Below, one piece after another: positions 8,508-17,333 of a stretch of DNA of 64,000 nucleotides (positions within the stretch are counted from its first letter, which is position 1; every line of letters starts with the position of its first letter). The notes under the pieces are model-generated. The model did no database searches. It was not told the origin of the DNA and worked only from the letters and a program-made list of their open reading frames with translations. The stretch is from positions 124,001 to 188,000 of IMG/VR virus record IMGVR_UViG_3300024518_000034; one strand, written 5' to 3'. The position numbers were made by a program, and so were the translations under genes. This DNA is from a virus.

Positions 8508-9097
8508 AGTTTCCAGTAAAAGTGCCATTTAAATATGATCAGCATGGAGAGGTAAAATGCATTGTTGACTATATTAGACAGAACAATATAACTGTGCCAA
8601 CAATGTATGTAGATGTTGGGGCATCAGACGGAGTATGTAATAGTAACTCAAGATATTTTGTCCATCAGGGATGGAGGACGTGGCTTATCGAACCATGCCC
8701 TGTAAACTTTAAACTTTTGAAAACAAATACAAATTTCATGGGTAGTGCAGTTGCGGTGAATTATGCAGTTGGAAATGAAAATGGAAAAGTAAAATTTAAA
8801 TCAGAAGGTGGGCTATCTAAGGTTACTCATAGTGGAAATATTGAAGTGCCAATGATAATGGTAAAAGAATTGGTTGAAAAAATTAAGACAAAAGATATAG
8901 GAATTTTAGACGTGGACACAGAGGGTGGAGAAGAAGGAATACTTTTACAGTTTATGAAGTTGAAAATATATCCTCATTTTATTATTGTAGAACACCAATG
9001 TCATGAACCAAAAATAAAAGAACAAGAAAGAATATTATCGCCAAGATATAAGAGAATAGCCAGAAAAGGCGTTAATGACATATGGCACTTAAAATAA
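8504..9097 (+). CDS. FkbM-family methyltransferase
   Basis: 197 aa. YVDVGASDGV (residues 35-44) is the SAM-binding motif, followed by WLIEPCPVNFKLL and DVDTEGGEEGILL, the three hallmarks of FkbM/Methyltransf_21 proteins, which O-methylate sugars and polyketides. Overlapping 4 bases with the GT15-like gene and 16 with the next sulfotransferase points to one glycan-modifying operon. Confidence 0.8.
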   Translation: MKFPVKVPFKYDQHGEVKCIVDYIRQNNITVPTMYVDVGASDGVCNSNSRYFVHQGWRTWLIEPCPVNFKLLKTNTNFMGSAVAVNYAVGNENGKVKFKSEGGLSKVTHSGNIEVPMIMVKELVEKIKTKDIGILDVDTEGGEEGILLQFMKLKIYPHFIIVEHQCHEPKIKEQERILSPRYKRIARKGVNDIWHLK

Positions 9098-9720
9098 TAG
9101 TTACGGGACAACCGAGAACTGGTACAAGTTTTCTTACAAGTTTAGTGGCTAAGATGAGCGGGTATTCTCTGGGACCAAAGGGTGGATTGAAAAAACAAGA
9201 TAGACACAATCCTAACGGGTATTTTGAATCTGTAGATATAATGCAAATAGAGGATGCGTTGTTGCAAAAATTGGGAGGATCGTACCAAAAGATACCAGAC
9301 AAAAAGAGTAATTGGCATAAGGAGTGTGATGGAATAAAGGCAATACTAAGGGGTACGATAAATAGAGATAAGATAGAAATAATTAAGTCTCCTAGAGGAA
9401 TTATGATAGGTGACATATATTATGATATGTATCCTAAAGCTGTATGGTTCTATACAAAAAGAGAACCAGAGGTAACGTACAAGAGTAGGTGGGGCAAAAG
9501 GATTTCTTTGAAAAAATGGAAGAAAATTTGTGCAGAGAGAGAGATAGTTTGGAGAAAGTCAAAAGTAAGTAGAAGAGTTTGGAATGTAAACTATGAAAAC
9601 TTTGAAACAAATTTTAAAGGTGAGTGGTTAAGAATAATACGGGCGTTTAGGTCAGAGGGGATAAAGATAAATTGTTCATTTGAAGAATGTGAAGCGTTAT
9701 GGAAACCAAGAAGAAAATAA
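9082..9720 (+). CDS. sulfotransferase-like P-loop protein
   Basis: 212 aa. VTGQPRTGTSFLTS (residues 7-20) is a PAPS-type P-loop, and HNPNGYFES plus IKSPRG match bacterial sulfotransferase-family proteins. WFYTKREPEVTYKSRWG takes the place of the 3'-phosphate motif. It is the third such gene in the cluster. It overlaps the fucosyltransferase gene by 22 bases. Confidence 0.7.
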   Translation: MALKIIVTGQPRTGTSFLTSLVAKMSGYSLGPKGGLKKQDRHNPNGYFESVDIMQIEDALLQKLGGSYQKIPDKKSNWHKECDGIKAILRGTINRDKIEIIKSPRGIMIGDIYYDMYPKAVWFYTKREPEVTYKSRWGKRISLKKWKKICAEREIVWRKSKVSRRVWNVNYENFETNFKGEWLRIIRAFRSEGIKINCSFEECEALWKPRRK

Positions 9721-10553
9721 AGATAGCATTTAAGAGGTGGTGGACTCCTTGGAATATGAATTATTTCAGAGAGAGATTTCCATTTATGACTAGTCAATAC
9801 GATTTTGTTGAATCAAAGAATCCAGACTATGTAATGTATTCAGTATTTGGGAATGAGCCATTGCCTAAGAATTGCACTAAGGTTTTCTATACGGCAGAAA
9901 ATGCAGCGCCAAATATGAGTGAATGCGACTATGCTATATCCTTTAGAAGAGATATAGGAGGCAAGCACTTTAGGTTACCAAATTATGCTGTGAGATACAA
10001 TCATTGCAAGAATCATGATTTGATAGATTTGGTAAGAAACGACAGACCGCGAAGTCATGTGAACTTTAAAGATCGCAAGTTCTGTGTTTTCCTTCATAGA
10101 AGACCATCTGAACCAAGAGATAGTTTCGTAAAAGAGCTTTCTAAATATAAAAGAGTAGACTGTCCAGGGATAGTTCACAGAAATATGAATGTGGAAATTC
10201 CTAAGGGTGGAGACGCTAAGATTAACTTCTTTAAGCAGTACAAATTTGCAATGGCATTTGAAAATAGCAGAGGAAATGGATATGTAACGGAGAAATTAAC
10301 AGATGCTATGATGGCAGGCTGTATACCTATATATTGGGGTGATCCAGACGTAAAATTAGATTTTAATACTAGGAGTTTTATCAACGTTTTGAACTATGGT
10401 AATTTTGATAGGGCAATTAAAAGGATTAAAAACATAGATAGTAACGATGAGGCATGTAAAAAAATATTAGCACAGCCCTGGGTAAATGAAGACTCGTGGA
10501 TTTTATTAAATAATCATAAAACAGAGAAATTTTTTAGGAGAATATTCGGATGA
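9699..10553 (+). CDS. GT10 alpha-1,3/1,4-fucosyltransferase
   Basis: 284 aa. The GT10 signature is very clear: KFAMAFENSRGNGYVTEKL followed by DAMMAGCIPIYWGDPDV near residues 183-219, which binds GDP-fucose. Upstream FCVFLHRRPSEPRDSF is the usual preceding block. It lacks a signal or membrane anchor, as in Helicobacter-type bacterial enzymes. It would add fucose to a GlcNAc-containing acceptor. No fucose-synthesis genes are in the window, so GDP-fucose would come from the host or from elsewhere in the genome. Confidence 0.88.
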   Translation: METKKKIKIAFKRWWTPWNMNYFRERFPFMTSQYDFVESKNPDYVMYSVFGNEPLPKNCTKVFYTAENAAPNMSECDYAISFRRDIGGKHFRLPNYAVRYNHCKNHDLIDLVRNDRPRSHVNFKDRKFCVFLHRRPSEPRDSFVKELSKYKRVDCPGIVHRNMNVEIPKGGDAKINFFKQYKFAMAFENSRGNGYVTEKLTDAMMAGCIPIYWGDPDVKLDFNTRSFINVLNYGNFDRAIKRIKNIDSNDEACKKILAQPWVNEDSWILLNNHKTEKFFRRIFG

Positions 10554-11341
10554 AAGTACACCAAGATTCTTTTTTATTTATAACATTAGATAGTTGTAGA
10601 TGGGATACGTTTAGGGATGCTCACGCACCTAATATAAAAGGAATCGGTCCCCATAGGAAAACCTTTACACAGGCTACTTACACTTATCCAGCACATCAGT
10701 CGTTTTTCATGGGTTTTCTTCCAACGGATAAGTCAGGACAAAGATATTGGGACAGTAGAAGATCGAGAATATTTCACTTAGTGTCGCCCACTAGCACCAA
10801 GGAGTCTGAAGCATATGTGAAGCTAAAGGGTAGAAATATAGTCGATGGATTTAACAGAAAAGGATATAGGACGCTAGGACTAGGTGCAATGGGGTGGTTC
10901 AATAAAGAATTACCAGCGGGTAAAGTTTTGACAGACGATTTTCAAAGATTTGTATTTACTGGACCATTTGATATTAAAAGACAAATAGATGTAGCATTGA
11001 ACGATGCAGTGAAAAATGCTAATAAACCGCTTTTCACATTTATAAATGTAGGTGAGACACATCATCCATATTGGCATAAGGGTGCAACGTGGGATCAGAC
11101 AAATTACTGCATGCCATTTGGCACTTTCAATAATAGGGCTGAATGTCAGAAGAGACAGCGAGGATGTCTAGAATACGTCGATAGAAAAATCAAGCACCTG
11201 TTGCAAATTTTCAGCAATGCGTCTATAATAGTATGTGCAGATCATGGAGATGTACATGGAGAGGATGGATTATGGGGACACAGCGTAGTACACCCGACCG
11301 TAATGACGGTGCCGATGGTGATGAAGTTAAGAAAAAAATAG
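10550..11341 (+). CDS. alkaline-phosphatase/sulfatase-superfamily enzyme
   Basis: 263 aa. The metal ligands of the superfamily are present: an N-terminal ITLDSCRWDTF (Asp14) and ADHGDVHGEDGLWGH (Asp231, His232, His near 244). The nucleophile region reads TYPAHQSFF, without the CxPxR needed for formylglycine, so this is not a classic type I sulfatase; Thr or Ser as nucleophile would fit phosphoglycerol or phosphoethanolamine transferases and phosphodiesterases. No signal peptide is seen, so it should act in the cytosol. ATG overlaps the fucosyltransferase stop. Confidence 0.7.
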   Translation: MKVHQDSFLFITLDSCRWDTFRDAHAPNIKGIGPHRKTFTQATYTYPAHQSFFMGFLPTDKSGQRYWDSRRSRIFHLVSPTSTKESEAYVKLKGRNIVDGFNRKGYRTLGLGAMGWFNKELPAGKVLTDDFQRFVFTGPFDIKRQIDVALNDAVKNANKPLFTFINVGETHHPYWHKGATWDQTNYCMPFGTFNNRAECQKRQRGCLEYVDRKIKHLLQIFSNASIIVCADHGDVHGEDGLWGHSVVHPTVMTVPMVMKLRKK

Positions 11342-11368
11342 AGATGTTATTTGGAAGCTTGAAGATTG

Positions 11369-12172
11369 ATGTGTGATCTAACGGTAGTAGTTTCAACATA
11401 CAACAGACTTAAGCACCTGAAGAAATCACTTCATTGTTACGAGAGGCAAACTCATAAAAACTTTGAGGTGGTTGTCACAGATGACGGTTCGTCGGATGGA
11501 ACAAGAGAGTATATAGAAGAAGCTATAAAATCTGAGTTTTATGACTTTGACCTTAGTTACGTTAGACAGCCAGATAGAGGATACGATCTCGCTGGGGCAA
11601 GAAATAGAGGGATCGAGTTAGCTGAAGGAAAGAGAATACTTTTTACAGACAACGACATATGGTTTTCCCCTAGATCTGTCGAATTCCACGTAAAGATAAA
11701 ACCTAACAATATTGGAGTGAGTTCTATATATTGGTTGAACAAAGAGTTTAGCAATAGATTATTAAGGGATGATCCAATACCAGAGAATTCGGAATTTGCG
11801 AAGAGAGAAAACATACAGAGTAGAGAGGTTAGAGGGAATATAAATATCCCATGTCCAGATAACTGTTATGGTGGGGCAGTATCTTATCATAGAGGTTTAC
11901 TGAGACATGCTGGAGGTTTTGACGCTGAAGGATTTTTAAACAAATACGGCTTTGAAGACATAGATTTGGCTCAGAGACTAATGAGATCTCCACTTGGCGT
12001 GCCTAGTGGAGGAAGGGCTGGATATGAAGTGGCTAACACCTCTATTGCCTTTCACATATGGCACCCATATGGTAAGTATAGGGGAGACATAGGGAATGCT
12101 TTTGGTGGAAGAAGAATTAGAGAAGGCTATTACAAAAGGGTACACAAGGGGTCGTTGAAAGGGAAAATATAA
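11369..12172 (+). CDS. family 2 glycosyltransferase
   Basis: About 267 aa. TVVVSTYNRLKHLKKSL opens the GT2 domain; TDDGSSDGT and FTDNDIWF (the metal-binding DxD position as DND) follow. The C-terminal GGFDAEGFLNKYGFEDIDL block is the galactosyltransferase-type acceptor region. ATG 11369 is preferred, with GGAAG upstream; TTG 11366 in the same frame is an alternative. Unlike its neighbours it is separated from the upstream gene by 27 bases. Its stop shares a base with the next ATG. Confidence 0.8.
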   Translation: MCDLTVVVSTYNRLKHLKKSLHCYERQTHKNFEVVVTDDGSSDGTREYIEEAIKSEFYDFDLSYVRQPDRGYDLAGARNRGIELAEGKRILFTDNDIWFSPRSVEFHVKIKPNNIGVSSIYWLNKEFSNRLLRDDPIPENSEFAKRENIQSREVRGNINIPCPDNCYGGAVSYHRGLLRHAGGFDAEGFLNKYGFEDIDLAQRLMRSPLGVPSGGRAGYEVANTSIAFHIWHPYGKYRGDIGNAFGGRRIREGYYKRVHKGSLKGKI

Positions 12173-12939
12173 TGGGGAAGAAAAAGAAAGATCCGTTTTG
12201 TGAAGCTGTAGATAAATTTATAGTGAAACAGACAATAAAAGAAAATAAAAGATATCTAGAGAGAAAGAAAAAAGAAGGCACGAAAGAGGGAAAGTTGGCA
12301 AACAGCTTTAGCCCTTCTTTCATTTCTAGCAAAGAATGTCTAAGGTCTTGGTATTATCATTATTTGAAAACGCCAAAAGATCCGGGAATTGATCCAAGAT
12401 TGCAAAGAATATTTGCTAACGGTCATAGTATGCACGATAGGGTCCAGGCAATGTTGCAAAAGATGGGTGTGCTGGAAGAGGAAGACATTGAAATAGGAAT
12501 AGTAGATGACGAGTGGATGATTAGTGGTAGAGTTGATGGGGTGGTAAAGAGAAAAAAGGGTGAAGAAATAAAGAGATTAGTTTTAGAAATAAAGAGCATA
12601 AATGCTTGGGGTTTTGGCGAGGTAGAAAAGAAAGGCCCAAAAGATGAACATAAGAGGCAAGCTAACATTTACATGTGGCTGTTAGATCTAGAGGAAGCAG
12701 TTATATATTATGAATGCAAAAATAGTCAGCAGCATATGTCGTGCATTATAAAATATAGTCCAAGGATGGTACAAAAGCAGATAAAAAATAAAATCATCAA
12801 AGCGTTAGAGCATGTGAAACTTGAAGAGTCGCCAGACGTATGTTACAATGGATCAATAAGAGAGTGTGAGTGGTGTGACTGGAAAGAGAGATGTCAAGAT
12901 GAAGGTGGCAAAAGAAGAAAGAACATTATAAAGGTTTAG
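12172..12939 (+). CDS. Cas4-like PD-(D/E)XK exonuclease with Fe-S cysteines
   Basis: 255 aa. RecB/Cas4-type nuclease core: GHSMHDRV (His85/88), SGRVDGVV (Asp122), LEIKS (Glu139, Lys141) and QANIYMWL (motif QxxxY, Gln163). Cys56 near the N-terminus together with Cys232, Cys235 and Cys241 gives the four-cysteine pattern that holds a [4Fe-4S] cluster in Cas4 and AddB. No CRISPR array is present, so a role in phage recombination or DNA-end processing is more likely than spacer acquisition. It sits just ahead of the nucleotide-reductase gene. Confidence 0.8.
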   Translation: MGKKKKDPFCEAVDKFIVKQTIKENKRYLERKKKEGTKEGKLANSFSPSFISSKECLRSWYYHYLKTPKDPGIDPRLQRIFANGHSMHDRVQAMLQKMGVLEEEDIEIGIVDDEWMISGRVDGVVKRKKGEEIKRLVLEIKSINAWGFGEVEKKGPKDEHKRQANIYMWLLDLEEAVIYYECKNSQQHMSCIIKYSPRMVQKQIKNKIIKALEHVKLEESPDVCYNGSIRECEWCDWKERCQDEGGKRRKNIIKV

Positions 12940-12946
12940 GAGAGTG

Positions 12947-15415
12947 ATGGTGGAATATAAAGAAAGCGAAGTAATTGAGGCGACAAAAGCATATTTTAAC
13001 GGGGATGAACTGGCTACGAGTGTGTGGGTAAATAAGTATGCCTTGAGAGATAAGGAAGGAAGGTGGCTAGAGAAGACTCCAGAAGAGATGCATATGAGGC
13101 TGGCAAAAGAGCTAGCTAGAATAGAAAAGAAATATCCTAACCCTATGGGCGAGGACACAATTTTTGGTTTATTAGATAGATATGAACACATTGTGTTACA
13201 GGGCTCACCGATGAGTGGAATAGGTAATGATCATCAAGTACAGAGTCTTTCAAATTGTTTTACAATAGCTCCACCATACGATTCTTATGGAGGAATATTA
13301 AAGACAGACCAGGAAATGGTTCAGTTGATGAAACGTCGCGGTGGTGTAGGTTTTGATATGTCAAATATTAGACCTAAAGATATGATGACAAACAATGCAG
13401 CTAGAACTACAGATGGGATAGCTTGCTTTTTGGAGAGATATTCAAATTCTACTAGAGAGGTAGCACAGAATGGTAGACGTGGAGCGTTGATGCTCACTAT
13501 ATCAATTCATCACCCAGAAATAAGAACCTTTATAAACATCAAAAGAGATCTTACAAAAGTGACAGGCGCTAACATGAGTATCAGAATAACTGATGAATTT
13601 ATGAAGGCTGCAAAGAATGATGAAGAGTTTGAATTGTATTGGCCACTGGATGGATCAGAGAAAAAGATCAGTATGGTGGTGAAGGCCAAAGAAATATGGG
13701 ACGAGATAGTATCATCAGCTAGAGATATGGCAGAACCAGGACTTATCTTCTGGGATACTGTATTAAATAATTCTCCAGCAGACTCATACGCAGACGATGG
13801 TTTTGAAACAATAAGCTGCAATCCTTGTAGTGAAATAATGTTGTCGGCTTATGACAGTTGTAGGTTGATTCTTTTAAATTTAACATCATATGTAGACAAT
13901 CCATATGCTGGAAGTTCTGAGTTCAATTATGAAGCTTTTGCTAACCATGTTCAGAAAGCCCAAAGAATGATGGATGATCTTGTTGACTTAGAAATAGAGA
14001 AGATAGATAAGATTATAAAAAAGATTGAGAATGATCCTGAGCCAAGGTATATAAAAGAAACAGAAATTGCTTTATGGACAAAAATAAAGAATTCGTGCTT
14101 AGGAGGAAGGAGAACAGGGCTGGGTATTACTGGTCTGGGAGATACTATTGCGGCTCTAGAAATGACTTACGGTTCACCTCAATCCATTGAAGTAACAGAA
14201 AAAATATATAAGGCTTTAGCATTAAATGCTTACAGGTCTTCTTGTATTTTAGCCGAAGAGAGAGGCGCTTTTTCTGTATGGAATAAGGACAAGGAAAAAG
14301 ATAATAACTTCTTAAATAGATTATTTGAGGCAGATCCAGAGCTAAAAGAAAAGATGCAAAAGTATGGAAGAAGAAATATAGCCATTCTTACTACAGCACC
14401 ATGTGGATCTACTAGTACTCAAACGCAGACTTCTTCAGGGATCGAACCAGTTTTCCTTCTTAAATATACCAGAAGAAGAAAACTAAGTGATAACGACATT
14501 GATAGTAGAGTAGACTTTGTAGATGATTTAAATGATAAATGGCAGGAATATGAAGTTTATCATCATGGTCTTGAAAAGTGGATGGAAATAACAGAGAATG
14601 AAAACGTTGAAGAATCCCCATATTGGCACGCTACGGCGAACGATGTAGAGTGGAGCGATAGGGTCCAACTTCAAGCTGGAGCGCAAAAGTGGATAGACCA
14701 TGCGATTTCGTCAACCTGTAATCTACCATCAGATATAACAGATGAAGAGGTTAGTAACATCTATTTTGCAGCCTGGGAAGAGGGCTGTAAGGGATTTACA
14801 GTATATCGTGAAGGGTGTAGGACCGGAGTAATTATCGATAAAGACAAGGAGGAAAAGAAGGAAGAATCTAGAAAAGGAAACAAGAGAAAAAAACTACCAA
14901 TGGATAGGGTGGCTATTACTCATAAATTTAGTATAGGAGGACACACGGGATTTTTGACAGTAGGATTTTATGCTGACGGTAAGATAGGAGAGGTGTTTGT
15001 TAGGATGTCCAAGGCTGGATCTACTATAAACGGACTATTAGATTCATGGGCTAAGGCTACATCCATGCTATTACAGCACGATGTAAGCTTAGATGAGATA
15101 GTGGACAATTTTGAAGGAGTAGCATTTGAACCAGCAGGGTTTACTAGTTGTAAGAATGTGCCTACAGCTAGAAGTGCAATAGATTATATAGTAAAAATAT
15201 TAAAACAGAGATTTATTATAGGTAGAGGCGTAAACATGGACTTCGATTTATTCTTTGATAAGGATTTAACGTCAAAACCGCAAAATGAGAACGAGGGTAC
15301 GATGGTGCCATATTCTATAGACTCCCCGCCATGTAGGAATTGTGGAGCAATGATGCATAAAGTTGGAGGTTGTTATATGTGCCCATCTTGTGGAGAAACA
15401 GGCAGTTGTGGGTAA
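12947..15415 (+). CDS. nrdJ: adenosylcobalamin-dependent (class II) ribonucleotide reductase
   Basis: About 822 aa; ATG 12947 has AGGAG upstream (GTG 12944 is an in-frame alternative). The redox-active N-terminal cysteine is in SNCFTI, the radical and substrate residues are in CNPCSEI (Asn-Pro-Cys-Ser-Glu near residue 292), and CGSTSTQTQTSSGIEP near 485 is the phosphate-binding region. A C-terminal extension carries TSCKNVPTARSAIDYIV and a zinc-ribbon-like CRNC...CPSC...CG tail, both typical of NrdJ. It reduces ribonucleotides without oxygen or an NrdB partner but needs host B12. A strong terminator follows. Confidence 0.93.
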   Translation: MVEYKESEVIEATKAYFNGDELATSVWVNKYALRDKEGRWLEKTPEEMHMRLAKELARIEKKYPNPMGEDTIFGLLDRYEHIVLQGSPMSGIGNDHQVQSLSNCFTIAPPYDSYGGILKTDQEMVQLMKRRGGVGFDMSNIRPKDMMTNNAARTTDGIACFLERYSNSTREVAQNGRRGALMLTISIHHPEIRTFINIKRDLTKVTGANMSIRITDEFMKAAKNDEEFELYWPLDGSEKKISMVVKAKEIWDEIVSSARDMAEPGLIFWDTVLNNSPADSYADDGFETISCNPCSEIMLSAYDSCRLILLNLTSYVDNPYAGSSEFNYEAFANHVQKAQRMMDDLVDLEIEKIDKIIKKIENDPEPRYIKETEIALWTKIKNSCLGGRRTGLGITGLGDTIAALEMTYGSPQSIEVTEKIYKALALNAYRSSCILAEERGAFSVWNKDKEKDNNFLNRLFEADPELKEKMQKYGRRNIAILTTAPCGSTSTQTQTSSGIEPVFLLKYTRRRKLSDNDIDSRVDFVDDLNDKWQEYEVYHHGLEKWMEITENENVEESPYWHATANDVEWSDRVQLQAGAQKWIDHAISSTCNLPSDITDEEVSNIYFAAWEEGCKGFTVYREGCRTGVIIDKDKEEKKEESRKGNKRKKLPMDRVAITHKFSIGGHTGFLTVGFYADGKIGEVFVRMSKAGSTINGLLDSWAKATSMLLQHDVSLDEIVDNFEGVAFEPAGFTSCKNVPTARSAIDYIVKILKQRFIIGRGVNMDFDLFFDKDLTSKPQNENEGTMVPYSIDSPPCRNCGAMMHKVGGCYMCPSCGETGSCG

Positions 15416-15468
15416 AGATAAACTATGAGTGCTTAACCATAGTCTTAATTTAGCAAAATTTCATTGAA

Positions 15469-15500
15469 GGGATAGCAGAATATTCTGTTATCCCTTTTTT
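15469..15500 (+). terminator. rho-independent terminator after nrdJ
   Basis: GGGATA pairs with TATCCC, with a G-T wobble and a CAGAATATTCTG palindrome inside, followed by six T. It ends the glycan-nuclease-nrdJ transcription unit before the virion module. Confidence 0.85.
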
Positions 15501-15533
15501 ATTTGATACTATTGTACTTGTGAGGAGTTTTAT

Positions 15534-16052
15534 ATGGATTTGAAGGCTTTAGAGAAGCTTAAAGTTAAGATGATTATAAGGACAGCACAAGGACCACAAG
15601 GCGGTGCCCCTGGCGCAGGCCCAGGACCAGCAGCTAGTCCCTTTGCCGGTCCCATGCCAGGTATGGGAGGCGCTCCAGGTGGACAGCCACCAGGAGGCGT
15701 GCCGCCCAGTGGCGCTGGCGCGGGTGGAGGTGGAGTACCAATGGCACCCCCTGCTCCGCAAAACCCAGGGGCTGTTCACCCAGAATCGCCTGCGGGAGAT
15801 CAAACGACACCGAAAGGTAGAGAGGCTGAAGTGAGAGGTTCTTTAGAACAATTTAGAAATTGTATATTGGACCTAGCTCAAAAAGTATATGAAATTCCAA
15901 TCACAGAAGATCAGTTAAAGGACATAGCAGAAAGAATGATACAAACTTTTTCAGATAGAATAAACGAAATCACGGTTGACCGAGTAATTGATATTGGTCA
16001 CGACTTAATTGGTGGATATAGAAGTCCATATGAAAGAAAGCGCAGGAGATAA
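15534..16052 (+). CDS. Gly/Pro-rich virion-associated protein (hypothetical)
   Basis: 172 aa. Residues about 19-95 are low-complexity Gly/Pro/Ala, then a charged helical domain ends in a basic YERKRRR. A GAGGAG ribosome site precedes ATG 15534. It opens the virion block two genes upstream of a short protein and the portal. The portal protein has a similar Gly/Pro tail, so both may be made of the same packing-surface type of sequence. No known family. Confidence 0.6.
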   Translation: MDLKALEKLKVKMIIRTAQGPQGGAPGAGPGPAASPFAGPMPGMGGAPGGQPPGGVPPSGAGAGGGGVPMAPPAPQNPGAVHPESPAGDQTTPKGREAEVRGSLEQFRNCILDLAQKVYEIPITEDQLKDIAERMIQTFSDRINEITVDRVIDIGHDLIGGYRSPYERKRRR

Positions 16053-16058
16053 ATAAAT

Positions 16059-16967
16059 ATGTCTAGAGCAGAAACTAGTATTAAGAAACAGATATCAGAT
16101 ATGACATTGTTGAATCAACTTAATGACAAATATCTAGATACGACTGGCGCAGAAACAGTCGAAAGAAAAGGAACTGTAAGAAGTATGCGTCACGCTATGC
16201 GCAGAAATATCGCTGATGCTGGCAGTGGAAATCTATATGTTAATACGTTAGATGGTCAAATGCTTAAGGCTCTTGCAGGATTAACAGGGGCAGCTACAGC
16301 TTCAGATATGATCTTAGCAGTTAGAGGCGTAGTGACTGGCAGTGCAACATCGTTTGCAGATGATAGCCCAGATTCAGATATTTCATCAAGATCACTAAAA
16401 CACTTTTTGTCTGATGTAACAGTACTTAAATCAAATGGTCATTATTACATTGACGACTATGGGATGACAACATTGTTTAGACCAACAGTTGTTAAAGACC
16501 TTAAAAAGGGCTTGAGAAGAGTTGTGGGAGATAATGGTGATGGGACGTTTAGACTGTTGACGGTTACGGGTGACGCAGTAAGCGCACTTTCAGCAGTTAC
16601 AGCACCAGTTACAGCAGTTAAGATTTTAGCAGCAATCAATTCAGTGGTTATAGATTCATCAACATCAGCTACAACAAAAATTGATGAAACTACTAGGCCA
16701 TCAGTGTCAGCCAGACAGATCTTTCAGAAGGCTTTGAGAAAAGTCGGTGGAAGTAATAGAGTAGTAAGAATAGATAATGTCGGCCATGACTCTGGCGTTG
16801 CTGGACTAAGATATAGTAATAGAAAAATGCTGTACGATGCATTAGCCACAGATGGTAGTAATATTAATACGGTCAGTGGTGACGCATTGGCAGCTATTGC
16901 ATTATTAGATGAAGGCTCAGCAAGCTTTGCAGACATTGTGTCGGCAGTAGCAGCGGCAATTGTCTAA
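16059..16967 (+). CDS. virion-module protein with three internal repeats
   Basis: 302 aa. Three related units of about 50-55 residues recur near 37-93, 143-198 and 255-302. Each runs from a basic helix (LxxGLRR-like), through a short strand with NT/TV-x-GD, to a helix ending in an xDIxxAVxxVV-like motif. Between units 1 and 2, and 2 and 3, a second motif starting SSRSLKHFL / SARQIFQKAL also repeats. The pattern suggests tandem duplication of a small alpha/beta domain. I know no family with it. ATG 16059 follows GGAG. Confidence 0.6.
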   Translation: MSRAETSIKKQISDMTLLNQLNDKYLDTTGAETVERKGTVRSMRHAMRRNIADAGSGNLYVNTLDGQMLKALAGLTGAATASDMILAVRGVVTGSATSFADDSPDSDISSRSLKHFLSDVTVLKSNGHYYIDDYGMTTLFRPTVVKDLKKGLRRVVGDNGDGTFRLLTVTGDAVSALSAVTAPVTAVKILAAINSVVIDSSTSATTKIDETTRPSVSARQIFQKALRKVGGSNRVVRIDNVGHDSGVAGLRYSNRKMLYDALATDGSNINTVSGDALAAIALLDEGSASFADIVSAVAAAIV

Positions 16968-16968
16968 T

Positions 16969-17331
16969 ATGGACGTTTTCAATCAAATAGCCCAAGCACA
17001 AAATGAGGGGGAAATAAGAAGGGCTATTGATAATTGGTTTCTTTTTGGAGATCAAAGCCAAGACGCTGAATATGTTATTCCGCATATAGTAGAGCATCTA
17101 AAAAAGGTTAAAGAATATTCTTATTACTTACAAAATACGGGCGTGGAACAACATGTACTGCACCACTTAAACAACTCAATAGCTGAAGTTGAGAAAGTGA
17201 TGTCTCACATACATGAAACTTTAGAGAGAAGAAAACAAGAAGCTTATAATAGTAGTTACGATCATGGAAATTTGAGCGATGAAGAATTGAAACAGAAAGT
17301 AATAGATAAGCTTCACGGTGTGATTGGGTAA
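16969..17331 (+). CDS. hypothetical helical protein
   Basis: About 120 aa, almost wholly helical with His-rich heptad-like stretches (IVEHLKKVKEYSYYL, VEQHVLHHLNNSI). ATG 16969 immediately follows the upstream stop; a TTG at 16960 extends it by three residues but overlaps that gene. Directly upstream of the portal, so a head-assembly factor is possible. Confidence 0.6.
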   Translation: MDVFNQIAQAQNEGEIRRAIDNWFLFGDQSQDAEYVIPHIVEHLKKVKEYSYYLQNTGVEQHVLHHLNNSIAEVEKVMSHIHETLERRKQEAYNSSYDHGNLSDEELKQKVIDKLHGVIG

Positions 17332-17333
17332 AT

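Noticed and set aside
12172-12939. CRISPR adaptation by the Cas4-like gene
   Set aside because: No repeat array or other cas gene is in the window; stand-alone Cas4-like nucleases are common in phages.
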